Shown here: positions 26,356 to 37,983 of the stretch, piece by piece
Numbering within the stretch: position 1 is the stretch's first letter
Layout of the letters: every line of letters starts with the position of its first letter
Assembly: GCA_018806915.1 (NCBI GenBank)
Contig: JAGKQI010000095.1
Coordinates: 1 to 64,000 of the forward strand
DNA length: 64,000 nucleotides
Source: Phytophthora colocasiae
Taxonomy: Eukaryota; Oomycota; Peronosporomycetes; Peronosporales; Peronosporaceae
Direction: 5' to 3'
Position numbers and translations under genes: made by a program
Notes under the pieces: generated by a model
Seen by the model: only the letters and a program-made list of their open reading frames with translations
What the model was told of the DNA's origin: nothing
Database searches by the model: none

Positions 26356-28904
26356 CGTCCTCCGGGAATTGGCAGCAATCCTCCTGCACCTCCCTCATCA
26401 GCGTCTCGCTGAGCGGGTGTACAAGACGGGTTATCTGAAGCAGATGGCTGGCGCGCACCGTCGGCTTCGACTCCAAGTAGAGTCCCAGGGCGGTGCATCT
26501 CTGGTGGACACGGCCGCTATTCAGAACGAGTCCGAAGATCTCAAGCGTCAGTGGGTCTTCAACTGCCAGTATTGGCGTCATGAAGTGCTGGACGCCCGGC
26601 GTACTGCCAGTGAGGTCGAAGATCGTGTGAATGCGGAGTCCAAGAGTCTCGCGTCGCACTATCAGGACCAGATAGATGCCCTGGAGGCCGAGAAGTCGGC
26701 CTTGGAAGAACGCCTGGAGGACTCTCGAGCGGAGGTCCGGTTGCTGGAAACTCGCCCCACGACCATAGCCACAGACTCCTGGGGTTTTCTGGAGTACCTG
26801 TTTGAACACGAGGAGTTGAACGGCAGTTGGGTACGTCTTCGGGAGCTTCTGGTGAACTTCCAAGAGGGGAAGGCGCCGCCTGGAGACTGGGACACCATCA
26901 TCAACGTGACTGCGATGGATCAGCGCAAGGCGGAAATCCCTGACTTCTCCAAGCGTCTGGCTAAACATCGGTCCGACCAAGCAGCAGCGGCCAAGAAATC
27001 GACCAAAGTGCTGGATCTGACGGGTGCTGGCAGTGGTGTGACGGTCTCCGGTGGGCATGCTGGCAGCTCCGAGAAGTCAGGCACTCGCCCGGTGAACAAG
27101 TCTAGGTCGCCTACCAGGTCAACCAAATCTTCCGGTTCTCCGCCACCCAAGCCTACCAGACCTTCTGGGAAACATCGGGTTCGTGTTCCTCAGGATCGCC
27201 CCAAGAACTATACGCCGGGCATCGATTCGGTGCGTCCGGCGAACGCCAAGTCTCCGGTGTCCAAGGACGCAGTTCACACTATGTTACCGGCTGGAGTCGT
27301 CTGGGAAGAAGTTCGTCCAGACTTGCGCTTGGCTCTTCTCGCCGGCATTTCTTACGAGACAGCGATGAAGTGGCTGCGCACTGACAAGCCTGCCCACAGC
27401 CTGTTCACGGGGCGCCCCTTGGTACAAATGCTAGTGAGCATGATGTACTGGCGCAAGCTGAATCAGACCCCGTGGACTTCGTACGTCCCAGAGACGTATT
27501 ACAAGATGGCTGAGGAGGAACTGCGCCGTCTTCAGAAGAACGATGTGGAGCCACCGGTCTGGGAGACACTGGACGCTCACGTCCCGTATCCTATCAGTGA
27601 GCCTGAGTCCACAGAGGATTACCCTCAGAAGGACCCGGACTTCAAGGAGTCTGGTGAACAAGAATCTGTATCCAGCGAACAGTGAATCTGACGACGAAAA
27701 GTCAAGTGGCAACAGCGATGACTCTGACGACGATGAGTCTGACGGTCATTCGCATGCCGGTAACAAGCGTCCGCGAGACTACGAGTCCAGCGATTCAGAC
27801 GACTCGGGTCCGATAATCCCCACCAAGAAATCCAAGCGGGGTAGTGTACACGAGACATCCCGATCCAAGTCAGGCAGTCAGAAGTCCGGTGGCACTTCCA
27901 CGTCAAGTCTCAAAAGCAAGAAGTCCGGTGGTTCGCCCAAGTCGAGCTCCAAGGACAAGAAGTCTCAAGACTCCAAGTCGCCTAAGAGTTCTTCGGGCAA
28001 TCGACCTTCTGGTAAACTCCGGAAGTCAAGTCTGGTATCCAAGTCGTACAAGTCGCTGATGCCAAAGGCATTGCTGACGGTTGAGGCCCCGGACTCACAT
28101 TGTTCATCGTGGCTGTACTACGGCATCCTGGTCCAGCCGACAAGTGACACCAAGACATCCATCGGGCAGACTCCAGGGTTCCCAGACTTCGAGCCCCACA
28201 GACACAGTCTGGCACGCCTCAAGAAACGCTGGAACTCCAAGAAGTACCAAGCTTTGCTGGACGAAGTGCCAGCTCCCTGGGAGGTCATGTACCAGAACCG
28301 CCGGACCGAGCTATATTTTCACCGGCGTGACGATCTCTGTCCCTTGGTTCAGGCGGACATCGAAGAACTCGCGTCTCTCATGAACAAGCACGCTCAAGCG
28401 TTGTGGGAACGCACTCACTGGGTGATAATGGATCCCGATGAAGACCTGCTGTCCGCTGAACAGCACAAGGAACGCGGACTTCGTCGCGCGTCTCTACTAC
28501 GCCAATACCGAGGGGCAGTATCCAAGATTCTGAAGCACAAGGATTTTCCGGAGACGCTCATGTTCGAGCCTGGCATCTGGAAGATCCCGGACAAATATTG
28601 CCCATGGATCTGGCAGGACCCACGTGCGCGTGAGATCGGAGGTCCCAAGTGCCTGAGCTTGCGCAAGCAACTTGAAGCCATCGACGGCGGAACCGGCGCG
28701 CACGCAGTGGGCCACAGCGTCTGCCGACAAGGACTGGATGTAATTCGTGCCATCCGATCTCCGGAAACAAGCTCTGACGCCTGCGGAACGCGCCGAAAAT
28801 CCTGTCTCTCTGAAGTAAGTACGCCAGAAGTCTGGTGTACGCTTCACGACATTTCCGGGGAATTACACTTCTTCTTCCAGAACAACTTAGTCGTCTGCAT
28901 ATAG
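26342..28904 (+). CDS. Antisense ORF of element I, main part (frameshifted)
   Basis: About 850 codons continuing the previous ORF in another frame. Order: a charged region with a predicted coiled coil (EAEKSALEERLEDSRAEVRL, about 26680-26740), VLDLTGAG, Lys/Ser/Pro-rich linkers, a conserved-looking block (WLRTDKPAHSLFTGRPLVQM), an acidic Ser/Asp stretch at 27690-27760, Lys/Ser repeats, then a Trp- and Arg-rich C-terminal domain (WLYYGILVQPTSD, YCPWIWQDPRA). One extra A near 27683 breaks this copy; the internal copy has a different small deletion near 38713, so the frame was ancestrally continuous. No known domain seen. Composition suggests a structural or nucleic-acid-binding protein rather than an enzyme (inference). 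Confidence 0.6.
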
Positions 28905-29202
28905 TAGCGTAGTAACAATTCCCAATATAGTTCCCCGACGACTTTCTCCTTCAACATCCTCATATGTCGTCCAGTAATCTTCTTCTCATAGCATCATCAT
29001 AATCCACTCGTAAAATTCCATCATACACACACAACCACAAAATCATCTCCATACAAAATCACATAACAATCACCATCTCCGGGAGTCACGTATCCCCGAA
29101 ATCACATTTCCGAAAGACATGTCTCTCAGACACCTCATCTCTGAAGTACATCGTCTGGTGAACATCACTGTTCACCGGAGTTTTCAGAATAGGTTTTAGA
29201 GT
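28905..29202. other. Convergent spacer between antisense ORF and pol
   Basis: Pol (minus) and the antisense ORF (plus) end tail to tail here. C- and A-rich (CATCATCATAATCCAC, ACACACACAACCAC), no gene; probably holds the 3' ends of both transcripts. Contains the recurring TCTGGTGAACAT / CTGTTCACCGGA motif pair near 29150-29175. Confidence 0.5.
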
Positions 29203-30790
29203 TTAAACTCTGGGGTGATCATCTCCAGCTTGCATTGCTTGGAAACGAGCTCGCGCTCGTGCGCTCTGATTGAACTCATATAGCAAAGCGCCACAGTTCA
29301 GCTTTGACAAGGGTAGCCACTCTGTCTCGTCGTACCCCTTCCACTTGACCAGATATTCGCGAAGTCTCTTGGAGGTTCTGGTACGCTTGCTCCACCGAGT
29401 GTCTAGTATCTTTTCCACTTCGTATTCGTCATTCTCGGTGTCGGGCTCCCAACTGTCTTCTGGTAACAGCGCTGCATCGAAGTCATCATCCTCATGGACA
29501 TCGAGTTCCACGGTCGGTCTTCTGGGAAACAAGGCTCTCGGTTTCAGGCGACTTATATGAACCCAAGGGTTCACCCGATACCCGGTGTCCTCGACCTTCA
29601 GTTTCACACGAAAATCATCCAACATCTCCTCAATCCGGAAAGGACCATGCCACATGTGTGCGAGTTTCCGACTCAACCCCGTTTGTACCTTGGGGATGTA
29701 TAACCACACGGCGTCACCGACGGCAAATCCGGACTTCAGACGTTCCGACAACTTCCACTTTCGGGTCTGTTCTTCAGAACGCTCCCGCTTAGCCTTCTTC
29801 TGAAGTTCCTCGGCACAGGCTTGAGCGTAGCTGTAATCTCGTTGCATCTTCCGACGCCACTCATAAGCAGTGCGCTCTTGTACGCCAGAAGGCTTTGGAC
29901 CAAGCATCGCGGACACAGTCCCATGAGCATCCCATCCGTGCACCAGAAAGAAAGGTGTTTCCAGACGGGTCGCATCAAAGGAGGTGTTCAATGCGAACAT
30001 CAGGCGTTCGGCGTGATCGTCCCAATCAGTCTGGTCAGCTTCGGCGATGTAGGCCTTGATGGCACGCACGACCGTCTGAACAGACCGCTCTTGCTGGCCG
30101 TTCGCCTGGGGACGGTGCGCCAGAGTCGCTCGTTGTCTGCCGGAAACACCTGGACACTTCACTCATGAACCGAGGATCTTGATCATGGCGTATCAGGAAC
30201 TAGCTCCGAAGTTCCGGAAGACACGTTCCTCGTAGGCCTCAGCGACATCTTGAGCCGTAGTAATACTCATAGGCTTGCACATCACATAGCCTGAGAACAT
30301 GTCTTGGAACAATAACAGGAACGTGTTGCCTCTGGCAGACTTTGGCATGTGCGTCACGAAATCCATGGACACCACTTCAAAAGGTCGACTGGGCTCGATA
30401 TTGCCGGGCGACGGTCCAGGATTCGGGGGACGCCCCTTGCCGCTAGCACAATCCATACACTCCTTGACAAACCTTTCCACATCAGCGTACATACCGATCC
30501 AGTAGAACTCGGAGCTCAGCTTCTCGAACGTACGTTTGATTCCCTGGTGAGCACCCTGGTAATCCCCATGAGCATAGTGCAGCATATCGGCGTGCAAGTC
30601 TCTGGGAACCACAAGTCTGAGCTCATCGATCATGTCCCTCGGACGTTCCTGGTAGCACGGCTGAGGCGGTACAAAACATCTCTGGAATCCAAGATGAAAT
30701 CATCGGCAATCCTGGCAAGCTTCCTTACTCGGGGTCGTGATAGATCTCCCACGTCACCCTTAAGGAACTTGATGAGTTCTGCCAGATGAA
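29203..30790 (-). CDS. pol: Element I integrase with chromodomain (frameshifted)
   Basis: Inserts retrotransposon DNA. The 30790-30193 part holds the zinc-binding domain (LHYAHGDYQGAH ... CMDC) and first catalytic Asp (VSMDFVTHMP). After a frame change near 30180, the 30162-29203 part has the catalytic Glu (ANGQQERSVQTV), the core's end, a GPF-like segment (HGPFRIEEM) and a C-terminal chromodomain about 29420-29260 (YEVEKILD, YLVKWKGYDETEWLP). The second catalytic Asp falls at the frameshift. Chromodomains in this position read histone marks and direct insertion, commonly to heterochromatin, which suits the surroundings. Confidence 0.85.
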
Positions 30791-30800
30791 CATCTTGAGT

Positions 30801-31560
30801 CTAGTGAACTTTGATCCTCCTCCAGCGTTCTTCCTGGAACTCCAATGGACCCATGGGTTCACGAGCTTCTACATCGTCTGGTAGGTTTGCTTCTTCCTGA
30901 TTGCGTGCACGAGTGATGGCAGCAAGCACCTTGGCAGCATGAGGCAGGGGTGCAGACTCTGGCCCTGGGTCATCGATCTCCGGTGTACAATCGTGTTCAC
31001 CAGAGGTCTGGTGAACATCGTCCGGAGCTTCAGAAGACATCACTTCGGGAGGCCTCATCAGCTTCTCTGGGATCTTGGACACCAATTTCAGATGAGTCAG
31101 TTCGTCAGGGTCTTGAACTTGCCAGGACTCACCAAGGACAAGAGTCTTGGACGTCAAATAGTCCGCTGCTTGATTGAACTCACGCTTCACGTGCACTAGC
31201 TTCAGAGACTGGAACTTGATCTTCAGAGACTCAAACTCGGCCAGTTTCCGCTGCAGGTTCGGCTGATTACAATTAATCAGACCTTGAGCCTGTTGGGGAG
31301 TCTCCGACAACCACCAAGTCTCGGATACCACGTTCCAAAGCCAACTTCAATCCATTGATCAAACCACAGTATTCTGAGTCATTCACCGTGACGTCTTTCA
31401 GAGAGAACCCTTGGGCTTCCAGGATGTTCCAACCTGGTAGCAGAGCACACATCCGCAGCTTCCCAGGCGAGTGGATGTCTTGGCGGCACCATCAAAACTC
31501 AGAACACAACCTCGGTAGTCAGCCTCTAGCATCTCCACGCTAATGGGCGCTGGAGGTTTG
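30801..31560 (-). CDS. pol: Element I second RNase H domain
   Basis: After the usual RT-linked RNase H, a second RNase H-like sequence begins at CVLSFDGAAK (about 31510) with GSCGCVLCY, and ends in VHVKREFNQAADYLTSKTL (about 31200-31140). The start FDG...G.CG and end REFNQAAD.L are those of the archaeal/cellular-type RNase H found in plant Tat elements. A frame change near 31400 splits it. Then follows a ~100-residue acidic linker to the integrase. A second RNase H is thought to help remove RNA during reverse transcription. Confidence 0.7.
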
Positions 31561-32932
31561 ACTCGCCCCTTGACGGGGATGAGGTTTTCAGAGACCTCAT
31601 CGAGGTTTTCACGGGGTATGATGCCCGCTCCAAGAATAGCTGGGAGACCGTCTTCATCTCGCTGGATCCTGCGAATCTCCAAGTTCCAATGTGACAACTT
31701 CAACCCCCACTTCACGTTCCGACCATCAGCCGAACTGGATGTCAGGAGCCATTTCAACACCGAATGTCTGGTGTACACCGTGATCACGGGACTCGTGTTT
31801 ACCAGAGCCCGAAAGTTCTCCAGAACCCTGAGGATCGCGATGACCTCCTTCTCCGCGATGTGATACCGGAGTTCTGCCTCATTCAGCACATGTCCAGTGA
31901 ACCGTACGGGGTGTATCACTCCATCATACTCCTGTCCCAAGACGGCTGAAGCAGCCCACGGGTTCGCATGAGAGGTATAATAACGAAAGGTCTGGTGCGA
32001 TCTGGGTGTCTGAGGAGCGGTGTCGAGACAATCTTGCGCTTCAGGATTTCAAAGGCTTCCTTAGCTCGAGCCAAATCTCGACCAGCGCGAATCTGTTCAT
32101 CAGACAACTCGTAGAGCACAGCAGCGATCACCGGTAAGCCTTCGATAAACTTGTTGTAGTAATTCAGACTTCCCATGAAACTCTGTACTCCCTTTAGTGT
32201 CGACGGGAAGGGCAATTCCTCCACTCCTTTGACGATCTTCGGCGTGGCTCTCAGTCCTTCAGCACTAATCTCATGCGACAGATAAGGAATCGTCAGTTTC
32301 CCAAACTCGCTCTTGGGCAGGCTCACATAAATGTTCCAGTATCTGAGTCTGAAGAGCAAGGCGTTCGAGTCTTCGCAAAGTTGATCCCAGGTGGGCGCCC
32401 CATGAGCAATGTCGTCAATGTAGGAACTTCGACCGAGTACCGGTCCCATGAAGGACGGGACTGGGATGTTCCTCTGAAAGACAGTCATTTGGTCGGTGAG
32501 CACCGTAACCTCCGTCATGTGTTCATCAGAGTTCTGAAGTTGTTCACCAGACATCAGACCATGTACGTCAGAGTTCTGGGGTTCTAACTTCAGGAATTCC
32601 AGCACATCAGAGTCAACCTCGGCTTCCTCTTCAGGTGACAATCGTACGAACCCCCACAGGCAGTTATCCAGCATAGCCTGATACACCAGAGGGGCGTTCT
32701 TCAGACCGAAGGGCATTCTTACCCACTGGAAGTGTCCAAATGGGCAGATGAACGCTGAGATCAGCCTTGCACGCTCCGTCATTCGAATAGCCCAAAAACC
32801 ACTCGCCATATCCAGACTCATAAACCACAGTGCTGCCTCAAAACCAATCAACAGATCGTCTATCAGGGTCAACGGATAACGCGACAACTGGATAAAACCA
32901 TTCACCAATCGATAATCGATGCACATGCGTAT
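31561..32932 (-). CDS. pol: Element I reverse transcriptase (C-terminal part) and RNase H
   Basis: Continues the RT started at 39271-39984. MCIDYRLVN, FMSLDMASGFWAI, HFQWVRMPFGLKNAP and SSYIDDIAHG (catalytic Y-I-D-D) are visible, then thumb/connection (SFMGSLNYYNKFIEGLP) and RT-type RNase H (VRFTGHVLNEAELRYHIAEKEVIAI). Between LWGFVRL and YIDDI lies an insert of about 70 residues not present in typical Gypsy RTs, with NSDVHGLMSGEQLQNSDEHM, encoded by repeats of the CATGTACGTCAGAG / GTTCATCAGAG motif also found in the LTR. Frame change near 31940. Cut at 32932 by the internal insertion. Confidence 0.88.
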
Positions 32933-34577
32933 GATTTGGTTGACCTGGTAGGCGACCCAGACTTGTTCACCGGGCGAGTGCCTGACTTCTCGGAGCTGCC
33001 AGCATGCCCACCGGAGACCGTCACACCACTGCCAGCACCCGTCAGATCCAGCACTTTGGTCGATTTCTTGGCCGCTGCTGCTTGGTCGGACCGATGTTTA
33101 GCCAGACGCTTGGAGAAGTCAGGATTTCCGCCTTGCGCTGATCCATCGCAGTCACGTTGATGATGGTGTCCCAGTCTCCAGGCGGCGCCTTCCTCTTGGA
33201 AGTTCACCAGAAGCTCCCGAAGACGTACCCAACTGCCGTTCAACTCCCCGTGTTCAAACAGGTACTCCAGAAAACCCCAGGAGTCTGTGGCTGTGGTCGT
33301 GGGGCGAGTTTCCAGCAACCGGACCTCCGCTCGAGAGTCCTCCAGGCGTTCTTCCAAGGCCGACTTCTCGGCCTCCAGGGCATCTATCTGGTCCTGATAG
33401 TGCGACGCGAGACTCTTGACTCCGCATTCACACGATCTTCGACCTCACTGGCAGTACGCCGGGCGTCCAGCACTTCATGACGCCAATACTGGCAGTTGAA
33501 GACCCACTGACGCTTGAGATCTTCGGACTCGTTCTGAATAGCGGCCGTGTCCACCAGAGATGCACCGCCCTGGGACTCTACTTGGAGTCGAAGCCGACGG
33601 TGCGCGCCAGCCATCTGCTTCAGATAACCCGTCTTGTACACCCGCTCAGCGAGACGCTGATGAGGGAGGTGCAGGAGGATTGCTGCCAATTCCCGGAGGA
33701 CGTCAACGGACCCCATGTGTGTGTTCAAGACTCATGCCGTTACGGCTGTCTACATGTGGAACGAGCATCTGACCTTCGGTGAAGTCAGGAATCACGCGCT
33801 CAAGCTCCGAGATGTCGGCCGGCGTAAAGCCCTCGAGGCCCACCAGAACGCCTGGTCCCCCGTAGATGTTCGCTATGTGGTTTCCCACACGAAAGTCTTC
33901 AGCGAGCGCCGGAACGCCAACCAAGAATGGCCGTCCTTCAGGCGTTGGCTCGGGGTCCACCCAGTTGGAAGGGACGTCGGACTTCTCTTCGTCCAACGGT
34001 TGTTGTCCGGGCCCAAACAGATCATCCACCTCGGTGGTAGAGAGAATATGTGGCTCTCTGGGGAACGAAACTGCGACGCCAGAAGAAGGACTCGTAGGAA
34101 CAGAGGCCGCAGAAGTATCCGGCATGTTCACGTGCTCATCGCTGTCAGCGGCATCGACGCCCTGCTTCGGAGCGGCGGACGCGCTCGACTGTGAGGCTGG
34201 GGCGCTTGAGCTGCCACCAGGTGATGCGGGAGCACCGTCACCACCACCTCGCGACGCTACGGATGCCGAAGCAGGCCCAGTGCCCGAGGCGTTGTCAGTA
34301 GTAGAAGCCGGTGGAGAGCCCATGGTTGCTGGATCTTCTTCTGACTTGTGTGTCAGAAAGGAAATCGGGATGTGGCCGTTTGTGGGATACGACAGTTGGC
34401 TATTTCTGAGTCTGATGGAATCACACTGAGCGACAGGACACCAGAGACTCTGAAATCCCGGAGGTTTTGAGAGCGTCACAGCTACACTATTCACGGGACT
34501 TCTAACGTACTGTCCTGGCCATGATGCTCAGTTTGGAGAAAGTTCCGCACTGACGAATTATGACCAGGAGGGGCGGT
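32933..34577 (-). pseudogene. Copy of antisense ORF, 5' part
   Basis: Nearly identical in reverse to 25479-27129, with the polypurine tract at its outer end and the same stop/overlap structure (frame 34494-33703 ending at the TGA, next frame from 33728). It carries additional small indels, for example in the region 33210-33200 and a 2 bp loss near 34490. Incomplete at 32933. Confidence 0.85.
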
Positions 34578-34958
34578 TGACACGTTGCTAATTACGATTT
34601 TTTGAGTGGATATGGACGTTACGCTGTGATGTGATTGGACACATACTGGGTTGTGGGAGAAAGGGAGATGTGGGACGAGGTTATGTCCCGTGCGACAATA
34701 TGATGGATCTGTGGAAGAAAAAAACTGCTGTATATATATTAACCTTCACCTGTACTGCAAAGGGGCCCAAGAGATCAGAAGTGTTCCTCGGAAAAGTGCA
34801 CAAACTCCGAGAGACAATAACACTCAGTCTGATCACCGGACTTTCCCCGACGATGAGTGCCTAAAGGTTGGCAGAAAGTTTCTCAGAAGAATGTATCTCT
34901 GAGAGACCTCATCCCGTTGCCGTCCTGTGTGACGATGATGGTTCAAGGAATACAGTTA

Positions 34959-36470
34959 TGTGGTGAAGCGCGAATAAGAAATCCGAGAAAAGGCACCGTC
35001 AGGCCCGGAGAGAGTCGGATCAAGCGACAGGGCCTCTGGCGTAGCAAGATACCGGTTGATGACCCCAGATTGCGCGAACGACGGCTAACGAATGGACCCG
35101 GGTCGATAATCGTCTTGATCTCTCCGCGAGTGGATGATGGACGGCGTCTTGATCGAGTGGGACTAAGCGATCAGAGAACCCCACCGTAAGGTCTCACGTA
35201 GTGGCTCAGCACCAGGGAGAAGGGGGCCAAAGCGGCGGCAGATCGGGGCAGGCACGATCGGGACAGGCACGATCTGCTGTGGATCGATAACGACCTGATC
35301 GTGAGATGCCGCCGAGAAAGGAGCCGATATCCAGCGATCAGCGTGAATCGCACAAGATCAGTGACGTTACACACTGTGTTAAGCCGAAGGAGATTCAAGG
35401 AGTGCCCGAGGAGGCAGCCATGCAGGGATCATGCCGAGAGGAGATTTCCAGTCCGAACAATGGCGGCAGCATCGGTCGCACGAGGGAGCGATGTTCAAGT
35501 TCAGGAAGATCACGATCTTGACTATCGACAACACGGGGATACTAGATCAAGCGAGAAGATTTCTGATCAAGGTCGTTGTTCAGGATAGCCGATCAAGACT
35601 GCTGGTCAAGATCGCACATCAAGTTCGAGATCGATGATCAAGATCGATGACCGAGATCGATGACCGAGATCGATGATCGAGATCGATGATCGAGATCGAT
35701 GACCGAGATCGATGATCGAGATCGCGATCAAGGGTTAGGGGGGATCGAGATCGAAGATCGGAAGAGCAGCTGTGTAGCCGGGTGTCAGGTGATCGTAGGA
35801 TAGCAGATGAGGATGGGACTAGTAGGCATAGGAATAACCATAAACAGAATCGAATTTGCTCTGGACCTCACAAGTGCCTTCGTCCAAGACTGGAACCGGG
35901 AATTACATTGGCCCACCAGCACCAGGAAGGTAAGGAGAAGAGATCTAGCATAGAGGTTAATTCTGGATAATACATTGGCCAGTTTTTACCCTATCTAGTG
36001 ATCTATCCTTTAAGTGCTTATTACGGATCGGAAGGAATTGGCTGCTTGGCTGGACGATCCCGTCGACTCTCAACCCATCAAGACCCCCGCTATAGGAAGC
36101 GGCAAGCATCGTAAAGGAAGGGACCAGATCCCCAACATTGGACCTTTGGAAGACCTGGATCGAAGACCAGGCGACCGGATCAAGGCTCGAGAACTCGCCT
36201 GTGACCCGGATCAACCCCTCCGAGGTAGAGTGAAGCATTCCCACGCTATCTCACCACCCCTGCGTCACCCAAGACATTCTTCTCGTCCCAAGACATCTTC
36301 AGAAGTCACCTGGAAGAGCGTAACCCGCCTACCGACGGGTACACAAGGTGAACACTACACGCAGCAAGATCACGGATCATCGGGGGACCCCCTCCGTTAG
36401 TCGGTGTCTGGGCGCAAGTGGCGATCGCGATCGGCCTCAACCAGATTTTGGCCAGATCCGCTCCACCACA
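34959..36470 (+). mobile_element. Family-B solo LTR, 1.5 kb
   Basis: Begins TGTGGTGAAGCG and ends CGCTCCACCACA, i.e. TG...CA with a short terminal inverted repeat. GTTA at 34955-34958 and 36471-36474 is a 4 bp target duplication; the family-A LTR reads continuously across once it is removed. Contains a GATC-rich 13 bp tandem repeat (AGATCGATGACCG and variants, about 35631-35725). The frame MLITDRKELAAW at 36014-36400 also occurs in the fragment at 19706-20026. No gag or pol, so read as a solo LTR; a nonautonomous element is possible. Confidence 0.7.
35631..35730. repeat. 13 bp GATC-rich tandem repeat
   Basis: About seven units of AGATCGATGAYCG, flanked by further GATCAAG-type words. Lies within LTR-B. 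Confidence 0.8.
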
Positions 36471-37983
36471 GTTATACCCACAAGATACCAAGTATCGCGC
36501 ACCGCACGTAGCGCACCCCGCGCATATCCCAATTGGACTTCGTGCGTTGTAGCATACGTGCTCCGCACCCTGAAAACACTCATGGATTTCTGGTATCACG
36601 CATGGAAACTCTGATATCACTCCATGAAGTCTGACGTACATGATGTCCGACGTACATGAAGTCCGACGTACATGAAGTCCGACGTACATGAGTCTGACGA
36701 ACATGATTCTGGTGAACAAGTCTGATGTGTCCGGCTTATATACAAGCAATATTCCAGACATCACCAGTTTCCGATGAACAGACTCCGACGTACAAGACTC
36801 CGATGATCAGACCCAAGTATCACGACTCTGGTATTACGACTCTGATGTACATGATTCCGGAGTACATGGTTCTGATGAACATGTCTCCGACGCACATGAT
36901 TCCAGACCCTGATGAACAGGATACCAGACTCTGACACTCTGAAGTCCACCCCATACTGAAACCAAGTGTACCCAACACGACCTCACGCAATCAAGTGAAA
37001 CGCAACCTGCTCATCCCTGTAATGACATCATTAAGTGTCGACTCAACAAGATCTGCAGCATCGACTACCATAGTGATCCCAAGTGAAGATTCCTGAGTTA
37101 TACTGAGACCAAGTGTATATGAGAATATGGAAGATAGAAGACAGAGAGATACGAGATAGTTTAACCAGAGTTCAATTTGCCTTATAGTAACGAGTTCAAA
37201 TTGCGTTATAACCCCAAGGTCGATTCTTCGGTTCTTTGGAAAGTGTAAGGCCACGACAAAGCTTTGAGTCGTGTGATCTCTCACCTATCAAGCCCCGTTA
37301 GGTGGAGATCAGCGTAACGTAGAGACCTGAGAGGACCCACCTATTCCATTTACTAGTTGGGTCGTTTGTCTTGTCTCTAACGGTAGCCCATTTCATATTG
37401 TACGTTTGGACAGGTTTTGGGAGCTAGACAGTCGCTCTCAAGACGCTCGGTAGACTGTTATATAACTGATAGTGTATTGGTTTATTTTCCTCTATATATT
37501 AGAGGGTGGTGCGCATGAAAGTTACGGGATTACCAGACAGACCAGGTGTCTGGTGAACATTTCCCTAGTTGACCTGGAGAACTAGCCCACTGCTCGAGGG
37601 CCAGGAAAGAATAAGAGCAGCTACATATTTGTATATCGGAACTCTATATTGCGGTTATCTCGGAAGTCTAGTAACAGGACTTCCCTTTGTATTAATTTCT
37701 CTTTTGTTTTCAGAAATCTCTGGTGTACACAAGTGTTCACCGGAAAACGTTCGACTCCCAAGCGCGCTCCTGTGAGGACCAGGAGGACATCCGACGGTCT
37801 ACGCAAGGAACCCTCACTCTCAGCAACACTCTCACGACCCCGGCGAGGGTCTCATTACCAAGACAACGAACCTACGAGGACAGCACAAGGTAACACACGC
37901 CCACCTTGCTGTGCGACTCTGGTATCATTACCGGTAGTCACACTTCCAGGTCCCGCGGTAAAAGTTGCACCGACTTCGCGACA

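Larger units (their letters stand above)
34578..37983 (+). repeat. Internal family-A LTR, split by a solo LTR
   Basis: Begins TGACACGTTGC after the polypurine tract and ends CGACTTCGCGACA, matching both terminal LTRs in reverse. Four copies of the CATGTACGTC-type 15-16 bp unit (36628-36700). Interrupted at 34959-36470 by LTR-B. Its far end is followed not by a primer-binding site but by TCA and antisense-ORF sequence. Confidence 0.88.

Noticed and set aside
34959..36470. DNA transposon with GTGGTG/CACCAC inverted ends and 6 bp duplication
   Set aside because: Equally explained by TG...CA ends with GTTA duplication, which fits the 4 bp duplications of the other LTRs; kept as solo LTR with this alternative open.
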